A stretch of 58,455 bases of DNA from Stagnimonas sp. GTDB taxonomy: Bacteria > Pseudomonadota > Gammaproteobacteria > Nevskiales > Nevskiaceae. Position 1 is the stretch's first letter; every line of letters begins with the position of its first letter. The position numbers and the translations under genes were made by a program. The stretch is from assembly GCA_030652575.1 (NCBI GenBank), contig JAUSQI010000068.1, positions 1-58,455 on the forward strand, written 5' to 3'. Below are positions 1 to 10,400 of the stretch, in pieces. Below the pieces are notes generated by a model. It worked only from the letters and a program-made list of their open reading frames with translations, was not told the origin of the DNA and did not search any database.

Positions 1-1661
1 GGCGTGCGCAGCTCGTGCGACATGTTGGCGAGGAACTCGGATTTGTACTGGCTGGCGCGCGCCAGCTCGTCGGCTTTTTCCTGCGTATCGGCCTGCAGCG
101 CCTCCAGCGATTTTTTCTGCTCGGCGAGGATGCTGCCCCTCTGACGCAGCTCTTCGTTGCTCACCTGCAGTTCTTCGGACTGCACGCGCAGCTCTTCCTC
201 CGACGCCATCAGCTGGGCCGACTGCTGCTCCAGCTGCTGCGACTTGAGGTGCAGGCTCTCGTTGGTGGTGCGCAGCTCCTCCTGCTGCACGCGCAACTCT
301 TCGGTGGAGGCCTGCAGCTCTTCGGTCAGGTGCTGGCTCTCGCTCAGCAGCTCGCGCGTGCGCAGGGCGCGTTGCAGGTTTTCGAGCGAGAGCGCCACGG
401 TGGGCAGCAGCTCGTCGAGCAGTGCCTGATGCTGGCTGGTGAAGCGGCCGAACGACGCGAACTCCAGCACGCCCAGCAGATGCTCTTTGGTTTGCAGCGG
501 CAGCAGAATCACGGTCGTGGGTGCGGCCTCGCCGGTGCCGGAGTGGATGCGCACGTAATCGGCAGGGATCGACTCCACCACGATCGGCTTGCGATCGCGC
601 GCGCACTGGCCGGTGAGGCCCTCGCCCAGCCGGTATTGCCTCTGCCCGTGCTTGGCCTGCTGATAGCCAAAACTGCCGCTCAACACCAGCAGTTGCTGGC
701 GGTCTTCCAGCACGTAAAAGGCCGACACCCCGGCGTTGAGAAACCGCGCCAGCGACCCCGTGAGCGTATTGCCGAAGCTGCTGCGGTCTTCAGCCGCTTG
801 CAGTGCATTGATGATCTGCCCGGCCGAAGTTTTCACCCAGTTGCGCTGTTGGATCTCGATGGTGATGTTCTTGAAGGTTTGCAGCGCCCGTGCCAGCGCG
901 CCGATCTCGTCGCGCCGAGGGGTACCGAACACATCGATGCTGTGGTCGCCATCGCTCAGCCGGGTCATCAGCCCCGTGAGGCTCACCAGAGGGCGCGTCA
1001 CCAGGTTTTGCACCAGCAGGATCGAGACGATCACCAGGGCGAGGCCCACCAGCATGCTGATGATCGTCAGCCAATGCGCGATACGCACGATGCGCTGCAG
1101 GTCGTCGCTGCGTTCGGTCAGCAACAAGCGCTCGGCATCCTGCAATTGCATCAACGTGGCCTTGATCTGGTCGATGTAGCCCTTGTCCTTCAGGATCAGC
1201 GCCTCCAGCTGCGCGCGCTGCACGGCATCCCTGGAAAGCACCGCCGCCAGCTCCGGCTCGGCCACTTCGGTGTGCCAATGCTTCAGCAGCTCATCGACGC
1301 GATCCAGACGCGACTGCTGGATGGCGTTATCCCGGGTGAGCTGGCGCAGGTCGTCGAGGTGCTTGCCGATGTTCTCGCGCCCTTGGTAATAGGGGGCAAG
1401 AAACTCCTTCTGCCCCGCAATCTGGTACCCCCGCAGTCCCGTCTGCTGGTTGATGACCTGGATCAGCAGGGATTGCAATTTATCCAGCACTTCATAGGTG
1501 TGGATGGTCCAGCTGCGGATGTCCCTCTGCTCGGCCTGCACCCGCAGGAACGCCGCGCCGTTGGCGATGGTCACCAGAAACAGCAGCACGAATGCCAGCA
1601 GGACCTTGCGTTGTACGGGCAGGTTGGCGAGCCAACTGGGTTTCTGGAGTTCGGTCGTCAT
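1..1661 (-). CDS. Membrane sensor histidine kinase (CHASE3-HAMP-GAF-HisKA), 3' part outside window
   Basis: This is the N-terminal 553 residues of a large membrane sensor kinase, possibly a hybrid kinase. The minus-strand start at 1661 gives MTTELQKPSW. A first membrane helix lies near residues 20-42, followed by a periplasmic region that looks like CHASE3. A second helix lies near 197-217, then a HAMP linker. A GAF-like domain follows at about 285-430, and then a long Glu/Gln-rich coiled coil (about 435-530). The reading frame leaves the window inside the phosphoacceptor H-box SHELRTP, so the catalytic ATPase domain and any receiver domains are not visible. The kinase gene at 1803-2999 lies directly upstream on the same strand with a 141-bp gap, so the two may be co-expressed. 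The architecture is clear, but the signal it senses is unknown. Confidence 0.85.
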   Translation of the reverse strand, partial: MTTELQKPSWLANLPVQRKVLLAFVLLFLVTIANGAAFLRVQAEQRDIRSWTIHTYEVLDKLQSLLIQVINQQTGLRGYQIAGQKEFLAPYYQGRENIGKHLDDLRQLTRDNAIQQSRLDRVDELLKHWHTEVAEPELAAVLSRDAVQRAQLEALILKDKGYIDQIKATLMQLQDAERLLLTERSDDLQRIVRIAHWLTIISMLVGLALVIVSILLVQNLVTRPLVSLTGLMTRLSDGDHSIDVFGTPRRDEIGALARALQTFKNITIEIQQRNWVKTSAGQIINALQAAEDRSSFGNTLTGSLARFLNAGVSAFYVLEDRQQLLVLSGSFGYQQAKHGQRQYRLGEGLTGQCARDRKPIVVESIPADYVRIHSGTGEAAPTTVILLPLQTKEHLLGVLEFASFGRFTSQHQALLDELLPTVALSLENLQRALRTRELLSESQHLTEELQASTEELRVQQEELRTTNESLHLKSQQLEQQSAQLMASEEELRVQSEELQVSNEELRQRGSILAEQKKSLEALQADTQEKADELARASQYKSEFLANMSHELRT

Positions 1662-1802
1662 GGCGTCGGCGGCTCGTGGGCGAAACAGTGCTGGCTGTCG
1701 TAGGCCCATAGTAGCGGTTCGAGTGAACTATTCAGTTTGACGCAGCGGTAAGGCCCCAATCGGCAATCGGGCCTGTTCCGCGTTCACCGGCAACCAAAAC
1801 CG

Positions 1803-2999
1803 TCAAGACGTTGCTGCGACTTCCGGGCTTGCCCTATCGACCGGGATAACAAAACTGAAGCGCGACCCGATACCGACCGAAGAGGACACGCTGACCCGAT
1901 AGTTGAGGTAGTCGGCCGCCTTCTTCACCAGCGACAGGCCCAGACCGAGCCCATCGCTCTTGGCATCCAGCTGTTTGAAGGGCGCGAAGATGGTGTCCCT
2001 GTCGGCCTTGCTCATGCCGATGCCGGTGTCGGTGACCGAGACTTCGACCGAATGGTCGGTGGTCGACCGGCAGGCAACGGTGATGCTGCCCACCGCGGTG
2101 TACTTGATGGCATTGCCGACCAGATTGCCGAGGATGGAACCCAGGAGCCGGCGATCACTGCGCACGAAAACCGGCACCGATTTGATATCCAGCCTCAGGC
2201 CCTTCACCGACGCTTGGGTGCGCCAGGCGGGCATGAGCGAATCCAGCATCTCGTCCAGGCGGAAGCGATCGAACACGATGGTCGAAAAATCGGCATCGTC
2301 GGCGGCACCCGCATGCGCGAGTTGTTCCAGCTCGCGACCGAGACGCGCCACCGCCAAGCTGGCATTGCCCAGATGCTTCTCGATGCTGGCTTTTTCAGGC
2401 TTGCGCAGCGCCAGCTCGATGGACGCCGAGATGATCTGCAGCGGCTGGCGAAGGTCATGCCCCACCGTCGCCATGTAATGGCTGCGCGCCTGCTCGAAAG
2501 TCTGCGCCTGCTGCAATGCCCGTCGCAGCTCCAGCAGCACCATCGTCTGGCGCGCCAGACGCAGCAGCGTGGCCCTGCCGCTGTCCGCAAGTTTGCGGGG
2601 CTGATAATCGAGCACGCACACCGTGCCGATGGCGATACCCTCTGAAGTGCGCAGCACGGCACCCGCATAAAACTGCACGTTCGGGTCGCCCGTGACCAGC
2701 GGGTTGTCAGCGGTGCGTGGATCGCGGTTCAAGTCTTCGATCTCGAAGATGCCGTTGCCGTGGATGGCATGGGCACAGATCGAAGAACCGTAATCGGTTT
2801 GCCGACACCCCAAACCGATTTCGCTTTTGAACCACTGCCGGTGTTCTTCCACCAGACTGATGAGCGCGATGGGAACCTTCAGCACTTCAGCCGCAATCGC
2901 GGTGATGTCGTCGAACACTTGTTCCGCCGGCGTATCGATCACCTCGTAGCTGGCGAGTGCGGCACGTCGTTGAGGCAAAAAGGCTTGTTCTGGAATCAC
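1803..2999 (-). CDS. Soluble GAF-domain sensor histidine kinase
   Basis: This 398-residue cytoplasmic kinase has no membrane segment. A GAF domain spans about residues 25-160 and resembles the GAF found in many stand-alone light/redox or small-molecule kinases. The phosphoacceptor motif GHDLRQP follows, with His at about 181. The HATPase domain carries an N-box (NLVGNAIKY), a G1 box (DTGIGM) and a G2 box (GLGLGLSL). It therefore has what is needed for autophosphorylation but no receiver domain of its own. It lies just upstream of the membrane sensor kinase at 1-1661 on the same strand, and no response regulator is visible nearby. Its partner and signal are unknown. It lies outside the island, in native chromosome. 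Confidence 0.85.
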   Translation of the reverse strand: MIPEQAFLPQRRAALASYEVIDTPAEQVFDDITAIAAEVLKVPIALISLVEEHRQWFKSEIGLGCRQTDYGSSICAHAIHGNGIFEIEDLNRDPRTADNPLVTGDPNVQFYAGAVLRTSEGIAIGTVCVLDYQPRKLADSGRATLLRLARQTMVLLELRRALQQAQTFEQARSHYMATVGHDLRQPLQIISASIELALRKPEKASIEKHLGNASLAVARLGRELEQLAHAGAADDADFSTIVFDRFRLDEMLDSLMPAWRTQASVKGLRLDIKSVPVFVRSDRRLLGSILGNLVGNAIKYTAVGSITVACRSTTDHSVEVSVTDTGIGMSKADRDTIFAPFKQLDAKSDGLGLGLSLVKKAADYLNYRVSVSSSVGIGSRFSFVIPVDRASPEVAATS

Positions 3000-3197
3000 G
3001 CCAACTCACTTGCTTGCTTGAAGCCCTGCGGGCTGGGTAATGATATGGATTTGTCTTGACGGAGGATGCCTTGACTCGAGAAAGCTGTGACCAAGCCCCA
3101 CCGGTGCTGCAGAAGGCATCTTGCACTGCAATCTACACATGCATCTTTTTGACCTTAAGTCTGACGAGTTTGACCCACTTGCCCGTCCTGCTGAAAC

Positions 3198-3236
3198 AAA
3201 AAAGCCGTCGACTTTCCTTATGGAAAATCAACGGCT
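3198..3236 (-). terminator. Original tRNA-Asn terminator, now stranded at the island's left end
   Basis: On the minus strand a stem of about 15 bp, with two G-U pairs and a short ATAA loop, runs into a T tract (the A tract at 3198-3203 on the plus strand). It lies immediately downstream of the truncated tRNA-Asn copy. This is where the tRNA terminator would have been before the island inserted. Confidence 0.7.
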
Positions 3237-3242
3237 CGGGTG

Positions 3243-3293
3243 ATATGGCTCCGTGACCAGGACTCGAACCTGGGACCCAGTGATTAACAGTCA
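3243..3293. repeat. attL: 51-bp copy of the tRNA-Asn 3' end
   Basis: These 51 bases are identical to 48547-48597. They contain the encoded CCA end, acceptor arm, T arm and part of the anticodon arm of tRNA-Asn, reading on the minus strand. Identity stops in the anticodon stem, and the 5' half of the tRNA is missing here. This is the expected displaced 3' fragment left by integration of an element into a tRNA gene. Confidence 0.93.
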
Positions 3294-3420
3294 GTATTTA
3301 CTCGTTCCAACTGAGATCAATTGGTTCCAAGAAAACGTCTCATATTGTTGTAATTATTGATAAATAGAGGCTGACTAGTCCAAAGGCCTCCAATACAATC
3401 CAGCCAGATCATGCGAGTTT

Positions 3421-3440
3421 ACCGGAACCTAACCGGAACC
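3421..3440. repeat. 20-bp direct repeat near left island end (copy 1)
   Basis: This segment is itself a tandem of two ACCGGAACC units and is identical to 48471-48490. It lies 128 bp inside attL and just upstream of the integrase ribosome-binding site. The matching copy lies 57 bp inside attR. Paired repeats like this near both ends are typical of recombinase arm-type or directionality-factor sites, which is an inference here. Confidence 0.8.
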
Positions 3441-3460
3441 TGATCGCGGAGGGCTTGGCG

Positions 3461-4858
3461 ATGAAAAATCTGATCACACCACTAGCTGCCAAAGCAGCCG
3501 TCCGAAAAAGTGCGGAGACCACTGCACAAGAATGGCTGCCCGACAGCACGGGCCGAGGTTCCGGGCGCTTACTGTTGCGGTGCAAAAGTGGAAGTGGGCA
3601 CTGGTATTTCCGCTACACGCGGCCTGACGGCAGAGACGACAAATACCCCATCGGAAGCTATACCGAGCCAAGCCGCAGCTCAGACACCTCAGAGGTAGGT
3701 GGCGGCTACTCGATCAGCCAGGCGCGTGACAGGGCTGACGAGCTAGCGGCCATGCTCAAGCATCCAGCGACAGCTGATATTCGAGCCACTTTTGAGCGGC
3801 GTGCTCGCGAAACATTGGAGGCTGAAGATGCGGAGGCCGCCAAAAGAGATGCAGCTCAAGCTGTTATTCACGCGCAGCAGAAATACACGCTTGGTGCGCT
3901 CATGGAAATCTACTGCAAGCACCTTGAGGATGGCAGGAAAGCGTCTGCAAAGGATGTGCGGGCGTTAGTCACCCGGCACTTGCTGAGAGATCAGCCTGAG
4001 TTGGCATCAAGGCCAGCACACGAGGTATCGCGCAGTGAGTTAGCCAAGCTACTGAGAACTCTGGTCGAGGGTGGCAAAAAACGCACTGCCGGGCTCCTCC
4101 GCGCTTACTTAAATGCTGCCTACCGACTCGCTCAGTCCGCAGAGGGAGACGCAACCGCTCCGTCTGCATTGATCCCCTTCAACATTGATCGCAACCCGGT
4201 AGACGGCATCAAGTCGATTGCTGTGAAGAAGCGTGACCGAGTGCTGACTGACGACGAGCTTCGCTACTTCTTGAAGCGACTCTCCAATGACCCCGGTGCA
4301 GTAGCTGCATTGGTTCGATCGAGTTTGTATGCCGGAGGTCAGCGGCCCCAGCAGATGCTCCGAACGGAGTTAAAAAATTTTTCAGCAAAGGACCGCACTT
4401 TGCTGCTGATGGATGGCAAGGGGAAGCGTGCGGAGGCACGCGCTCACCTTGTTCCTCTTGGGTCGTTGGCACTCAAGGAAATCAAGCGGCTGGCGGTAAT
4501 TGCGAAGGCATTCAGCACGCCACTTTTGTTCACGTCAAATGGTGAGGCGGCTGTGCAGCTCACCAGCATGGGCAAGTGGATTCGCGAGATGCGTGACGCC
4601 ATGATGGCAGCGAAGGAAATTCAGGAGCCCTTTCAGATGAAAGACCTTCGGCGGACAGTCGAGACGATGCTTGCCAAGCTGGGCGCCGATACTGATACCC
4701 GCGCTCAAGTGCTAAGCCATGGGTTGAGCGGAATTCAATCCTCGGTTTACAACCAACATGACTATCTGGCTGAAAAACGTCGCGCGATGAGCAAGTGGGA
4801 CGCTCACCTGCTACTTCTCACAAATGGAAAGCCGGCCCACAGCAAGGCTAAAAAGTGA
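3461..4858 (+). CDS. Tyrosine-type site-specific integrase of the island
   Basis: This 465-residue phage-type integrase probably drives integration and excision at tRNA-Asn. The ATG at 3461 is chosen over the TTG at 3455 because GGAGGG lies 8 nt upstream. The N-terminal part holds the arm-binding region, residues about 140-230 the core-binding SAM-like domain, and the C-terminal part the catalytic domain. Visible catalytic residues are Arg295 (GGQRPQ), Lys394-x2-Arg397 (KDLRR, a Lys in place of the usual first His), His420 (LSHG) and the nucleophile Tyr430 (SVYNQHDY). The Lys in the HxxR position is common in the family. It is the first gene inside attL and reads into the island. The ATPase gene starts 150 bp downstream. 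Confidence 0.93.
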   Translation: MKNLITPLAAKAAVRKSAETTAQEWLPDSTGRGSGRLLLRCKSGSGHWYFRYTRPDGRDDKYPIGSYTEPSRSSDTSEVGGGYSISQARDRADELAAMLKHPATADIRATFERRARETLEAEDAEAAKRDAAQAVIHAQQKYTLGALMEIYCKHLEDGRKASAKDVRALVTRHLLRDQPELASRPAHEVSRSELAKLLRTLVEGGKKRTAGLLRAYLNAAYRLAQSAEGDATAPSALIPFNIDRNPVDGIKSIAVKKRDRVLTDDELRYFLKRLSNDPGAVAALVRSSLYAGGQRPQQMLRTELKNFSAKDRTLLLMDGKGKRAEARAHLVPLGSLALKEIKRLAVIAKAFSTPLLFTSNGEAAVQLTSMGKWIREMRDAMMAAKEIQEPFQMKDLRRTVETMLAKLGADTDTRAQVLSHGLSGIQSSVYNQHDYLAEKRRAMSKWDAHLLLLTNGKPAHSKAKK

Positions 4859-5008
4859 ATCATCAAACCTACATTGGCGGCTATTTCGAGAAGACTCAAT
4901 CTCAGCTTTAGTAGACCGCTGAATTTGATTCAGCTGTGCAACAAGAGGACCATCCAACGCGGGGCTGGGAACGCCCAAACGAAGAAAAATCAAGGGGACA
5001 GGTGGGTC

Positions 5009-7240
5009 ATGATTGAATCAATCGCCATTTCTAATGCCGCCACATTCGGCGCTTCGCCTGAACATCTCAACGCGCTTTCTCAATTCAACTTCATCTTCGG
5101 CTCAAATGGTGCAGGAAAAACAACAGTCAGTCGCGTAATTGCGGATGAATCGAGGTTTCCAGGTTGCAAAGTCACATGGAGAGCGAATACGAAACTTCAG
5201 CCGCTCGTCTACAACCGTGACTTCGTTGAGAGCAACTTCAACCAATCGGCAGAGCTGAAAGGCGTATTCACGTTGGGGGAAAAGCAACTCGACACACTCG
5301 CAAGAATTGCGGCGGCAAACGCTGAGCATGACCTTCTGACTACCAGAATATCCAGCCTGACACTGAATCTGAAAGGGGTTGACGGAAATGGCGGTAAGAC
5401 GGGGGATTTGACTACGCTTGAAACTGGATTGAAAGAAAGGTGTTGGGCCCAAAAGCAAAAGCACGATGCAAAACTATACGGAGGATTTGAGGGCTTTAGG
5501 AACAACTCAGAAAAGTTCAAAGGGAAAGTGCTGCATGAGCAGGCGTCTAACAACGCTGCGCTCCTACCCCTGGAAGAGTTGGAGAGGAAAGCGGAAAGCA
5601 TTTTTGGGCCAACACCCACGACAGAGACATCAGTCGTTACTGTCGATACATCCCAGCTCCTTGCATATGAATCAAACCCAATTTTGAAGAAGCGGGTTAT
5701 CGGCAAGGAAAACGTTGACATTGCTGCGATGATCAAGAAGCTCGGCAATAGCGACTGGGTTCGTGAAGGTCGGGGGTTCTTTGAGGCGAACGATCAAGCG
5801 TGTCCGTTCTGTCAACAAAAAACGACAGACAAGTTTGCTCAGAGTCTGAATGAGTATTTTGATGAGATCTTTGTGGCCGACAGCAACGAGATCGACGAGC
5901 TAGTCACAAATTACGCCACAGAGGCGGCACGAATACAGCAACAAATCGCCGCGATCATTTCGTCACCGTCCAAATTTCTTGATGTTGAGAAGCTGAAGGC
6001 TGAGCAAGAGCTACTCGATACAAAAATCGCACTGAACAATCAGCGCCTTTCAGGGAAAAAGAAGGAGGCAAGCCAAGTCTTTGACTTGGAGTCACTCAGA
6101 AACGTTTGCACGGCGATCAGAACACTGATCGACGCGGCCAATAACGATGTGATTGCACACAACAAGATGGTTGCGAATCTCGCGAATGAGCGCGCGACGC
6201 TGGTAGCTCAGGTTTGGAAATTCGTTCTTGAAGAGCTGAAAGCTGATCTAGCAGAATTCAAGACGGCAAGGGAAGGATTAAGCAAAGCCATCACAGCTAT
6301 CACGCAGCAGATATCGACGGCTAGGACCGAAAGCGGAGAGAAGTTGGCTGAGATCCGTGAGCTTGAGAAACAGACTACAAGCATCCAACCAACAATTGAC
6401 GGTATCAACGGTCTGCTTTCGTCATTTGGGTTTCAAGGCTTCAAACTCGCTAAGGCTGCGAGCGGCGCGTCCTACAAACTGGTTCGTTCGGATGGCTCTG
6501 AGGCCATGACAACTTTGAGCGAAGGTGAGAAAACATTCGTCACCTTTCTCTATTTCTACCACCTGCTCAAAGGTAGCGAGTCGGACAGCGGGATGACCAC
6601 GAACCGAGTAGTAGTTTTCGACGACCCAGTTTCGAGTCTCGACAGTGACATTCTTTTCATCGTCGGTAGTCTCATCAAAGGGCTATTCGACGAAGTGCGT
6701 GCCGGATCTGGGCATATCAAACAGATATTTGTTCTCACACACAACGTCTATTTCCACAAGGAGGTCACGTACAACTCCAAGAGGAAAAATGTTGCGATGA
6801 GCGAGGAAACGTTTTGGATCGTCAGAAAACCCGCGCTGAGCTCGAAGCTAGACAAACATCCAACCAACCCAATCAAAACGTCCTACGAGCTGCTGTGGGC
6901 CGAAGTCCGAAGACCAGAGCGCTCTAACCTCTCGATACAAAATACGCTGCGACGCATCTTGGAAAACTATTTCAAGATTCTGGGTGGCATCGAATTTGAT
7001 GCGTTGTGCGCAATGTTCGAAGGTAAGGAGAAGATCATTTGTAAGTCGCTTTGTTCATGGGTGCATGACGGTTCTCACTACGCACACGACGACCTATACG
7101 TTTCGATTGATGACTCAATGGTGGACTCTTACCTTAAGGTGTTCAGAGCGATCTTCGAGAAATCGGAGCACACCGCGCATTACCGAATGATGATGGCTGA
7201 CTCCTTCGTGGAGGAAGCATCTATGGCGGTCATGACATGA
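5009..7240 (+). CDS. RloC/PrrC-like AAA ATPase, possible anticodon nuclease
   Basis: This 743-residue ABC/SMC-type ATPase belongs to the AAA_13 group that includes the anticodon nucleases PrrC and RloC. The ATG at 5009 is preferred to an upstream TTG because GGGGAC precedes it and the protein then begins just before the ATPase fold. Visible are Walker A GSNGAGKT (31-38), a long coiled coil broken by Cys265-Pro-Phe-Cys268 (zinc-hook-like), the signature LSEGEK (503-508), Walker B VVVFDDP (Asp538, Asp539) and an H-loop LTHN. Near the C-terminus Arg648-x3-Glu652 is followed by His686 and His690 (WVHDGSH), which resembles the Arg-Glu-His triad reported for PrrC. These enzymes cut tRNA anticodon loops when host DNA restriction is disturbed. 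The neighbouring type III RM genes fit that role, but RNase activity is inferred. Base composition is clearly more AT-rich than its neighbours. Confidence 0.75.
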   Translation: MIESIAISNAATFGASPEHLNALSQFNFIFGSNGAGKTTVSRVIADESRFPGCKVTWRANTKLQPLVYNRDFVESNFNQSAELKGVFTLGEKQLDTLARIAAANAEHDLLTTRISSLTLNLKGVDGNGGKTGDLTTLETGLKERCWAQKQKHDAKLYGGFEGFRNNSEKFKGKVLHEQASNNAALLPLEELERKAESIFGPTPTTETSVVTVDTSQLLAYESNPILKKRVIGKENVDIAAMIKKLGNSDWVREGRGFFEANDQACPFCQQKTTDKFAQSLNEYFDEIFVADSNEIDELVTNYATEAARIQQQIAAIISSPSKFLDVEKLKAEQELLDTKIALNNQRLSGKKKEASQVFDLESLRNVCTAIRTLIDAANNDVIAHNKMVANLANERATLVAQVWKFVLEELKADLAEFKTAREGLSKAITAITQQISTARTESGEKLAEIRELEKQTTSIQPTIDGINGLLSSFGFQGFKLAKAASGASYKLVRSDGSEAMTTLSEGEKTFVTFLYFYHLLKGSESDSGMTTNRVVVFDDPVSSLDSDILFIVGSLIKGLFDEVRAGSGHIKQIFVLTHNVYFHKEVTYNSKRKNVAMSEETFWIVRKPALSSKLDKHPTNPIKTSYELLWAEVRRPERSNLSIQNTLRRILENYFKILGGIEFDALCAMFEGKEKIICKSLCSWVHDGSHYAHDDLYVSIDDSMVDSYLKVFRAIFEKSEHTAHYRMMMADSFVEEASMAVMT

Positions 7241-7469
7241 ATCTATCTTTGAAAGATCCCCCGACAATCATGTGAGTCGGGCAACCCGCTGCGCTGCCCA
7301 ACACAGAGCCATATTGCCCCAAAGCGTCGTCGTCTAAACCGAGGTCGGCAGGCAATAGTGGCAGGCAAAATCTGGCGGCGGACTGACTTGAAGAGGCATT
7401 GACGTAGTACTCACGCAATCTATAAAGCCGTTGCCACTGGGCATCGACAGACTCCATACGAGCCAAAAA

Positions 7470-10400
7470 ATGAAGCTGATCGCAAACAGGGGCGATGACA
7501 GGGTTCTTGATGTAGTTCAGAACGCACTCACACCGGCTTCAAATCTTGGGCTCGCCACCTCGGCGCTGTCCCTGTTTGCATTTGAACGGCTCCAGAAAAA
7601 GCTCGCCCAACTCAATCAGTGCAGCCTCATCATCCCGAACACGGACGCTGAAGAAATTGGCTTGCTAGGTAGTGACGCTGACCGCGCAGCACGCAATAGG
7701 CTGCAAGCACATTGGCTCGCCTCAGAGTTGAGCAAGTGGATCAGCAAGCAAGTCGAGGTGAAGCATGTTCCCGGTGCCTTACCGCAGTCCACCTTTATCG
7801 TCGGCGGAACGAATCAACCCACATGGGCAGCAGTTGCCGGCAGTTGCCCGTTCACTACTAGTGGGCTGGGCACAGCACCTGGCAATCCTTTCGCTCTCAT
7901 TCAGGCGGCTGAAACCGAAGCCGAGTGGACCATGCTCAACGGCTGGTTCACGACGCTTTGGAACAGTCTGCCGGCCAACAACATCGCCCAACAGCAGTTG
8001 CTGTCTGCACTCACTGAGATCAGCTCGCACAAAGCTCCATCGCTCATCTATTACTTTGCGCTCCACACACTCTTCAAAGACCGAGGAGATGAGCTCGACG
8101 AAGATCGCGTCATCAAATCCGGCACGGGCATTCGCGACACCGTGGTGTGGAAGAAGCTCTACCGGTTCCAGCGTGACGGCGTGGTTGGTGCTATCGACAA
8201 GCTGGATCGAATCGGTGGCTGCATCATTGCGGATAGCGTTGGTCTGGGTAAGACCTTCGAGGCGCTCGCTGTCATCAAGTATTACGAGCTGAGGAACGAT
8301 CGAGTGCTGGTGCTTGTTCCTAAGCGCCTGCGCGACAACTGGACGCTGTACAAGAGCAACGACAAGCGCAATGTGCTGGCTGCGGACCGCCTGCACTACG
8401 ACGTGCTCAATCACACCGACCTAAGCCGCGATAGCGGCCTCTCCGGCGACATCGACCTCACGCACGTTAACTGGGGTAACTACGACCTGGTGGTCATCGA
8501 CGAGTCCCACAACTTCCGCAATAAGGCGACGCTTAAAGACCGCGAGACACGCTACGACCGGCTGATGAAACAGATCATCAAAGCCGGTGTGAAGACCCGT
8601 GTGCTGATGCTCTCCGCCACGCCGGTCAACAACCGCCTTGCCGACCTTAAGAATCAGATCGCGTTCGTCACGGAAGGCCGCGACGACGCGCTCAGTAGCC
8701 AGAACATTCCCAGCATCGAAACCACCATCCGTAGGGCGCAAACCCAGTTCAACAAGTGGCTGAACCTGGAGGATGCTGACCGGAAGCCGCTGCGCCTACT
8801 GGACATGCTTGGCTTCGATTACTTCCAGCTGCTCGACTCGCTCACCATCGCCCGGTCGCGCAAGCACATTCAGAAGTACTACGGCACCGCAGAGACGGGA
8901 AACTTCCCGGAGCGGCTACCGCCGAAGAACATCAAATCGGATGTAGATCTTCAGGGCAGCTTCCCCAGCATCCGCGTTATCAACGACGAGATCCGCCGCC
9001 TCAATCTCGCAGCCTATGCACCGCTGCGCTACGTGCTGGCGACCAAGCAAGCGGCCTACGACGAGAAGTACAGCACCAAGGTGCGTGGCGGCGAAGGGTT
9101 TTTCCGCCAAGCCGATCGTGAAGAGAGCCTGGTCCACCTATTGCGCGTCAATCTGCTCAAGCGGATGGAGAGTTCAGTCCATGCCTTTGCTCTGACGGTG
9201 CAGCGCCAGTTGGCACATCTCAATGACCTGCTAGAACGTATCGACAATCACGAAGATGCCGTCGAAGAACTCAGCATCGAAGACATCGAGGTGGACGACC
9301 CGCGCTTCGAGTCACTGCTGGTGGGTCGCAAAGTCAAAGTCCTACTCGGCGACGTAGACCGAATCCGCTGGCGACAGGACTTGATGGAAGACCGCAACCG
9401 TCTCGCCACGCTGCTATCTGCCGCGAATGAGGTCATTCCCAAGCGAGATGCGAAGCTCGCTGATCTCAAGGCGGTCATCGCTGCCAAACTCGCATTGCCG
9501 ATCAACGAAGGCAATCGCAAGCTCATCATCTTCACGGCCTTCGCCGATACCGCCCAATACTTGTTTGAAGAGCTCAGCGGCTGGGCGCAGCGTGAGCATC
9601 AACTGCAAAGTGCGCTACTCACGGGCTCCGGCAGCAACAAGACCACCCTGAAAGGCATCCGCGCTGATCTCGGCAGTGTCCTCAGCGCTTTCTCGCCACG
9701 CTCGAAAGAACGACCGGCTGAACTAGCGGGCGAGGGTGAGCTCGACATGCTGATCGCCACAGACTGCATCAGCGAAGGCCAGAATCTCCAAGACTGCGAT
9801 TGCCTCATCAACTACGACATCCACTGGAACCCGGTCCGCATCATTCAGCGGTTCGGTCGTATTGATCGCATCGGGTCCACCAACGCGCACATCCAGCTCA
9901 TCAACTTCTGGCCCAACATGGAGCTGGAGGAATACATCAATCTGGAGCAGCGAGTAAGTGGCCGCATGGTGCTGCTGGATGTCTCCGCCACCGGCGAAGA
10001 AAACCTCATCTCGGAAGATGCGGGCAACGCCATGAATGACCTTGAATACCGCCGCAAGCAATTGCAGCGCCTCAAGGACTCAGTGCTTGATCTTGAAGAC
10101 CTCAGCAGCGGCGTCTCGATCGCCGATCTCACCCTCAACGATTTCCGGGTCGATCTGGCGGGCTTCCTGCGCGAGCAGCCAGATGCCTTCAACCGGACGC
10201 CGATGGGTGTCTTTGCCGTCACCACCGCAGGACACGAATCAGACGACACACCGCCCGGTGTCATCTTCTGCCTTAAGGCAGAAGGGGCCAATACCAGCGA
10301 CTACCTTGAGCCGGGCTATCCCCTCAGTCCCTATTTTTTGGTGCATGTGGGGGACGATGGCAGCGTGCTGCTGCCGCATACCCAGGCCAAGAAGGTGCTC

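Noticed and set aside
15-1703. Long plus-strand reading frame of 562 codons
   Set aside because: It is the complement of the sensor kinase on the minus strand, whose H-box, HAMP and GAF regions are clear. The plus-strand product is rich in Leu, Gln, His and Arg, as expected of a GC-rich shadow frame.
7230-7466. 78-codon minus-strand frame filling the gap before the helicase gene
   Set aside because: It spans the gap almost exactly, but no family resemblance or clear ribosome-binding site is seen, and it would overlap the region needed for the helicase promoter.
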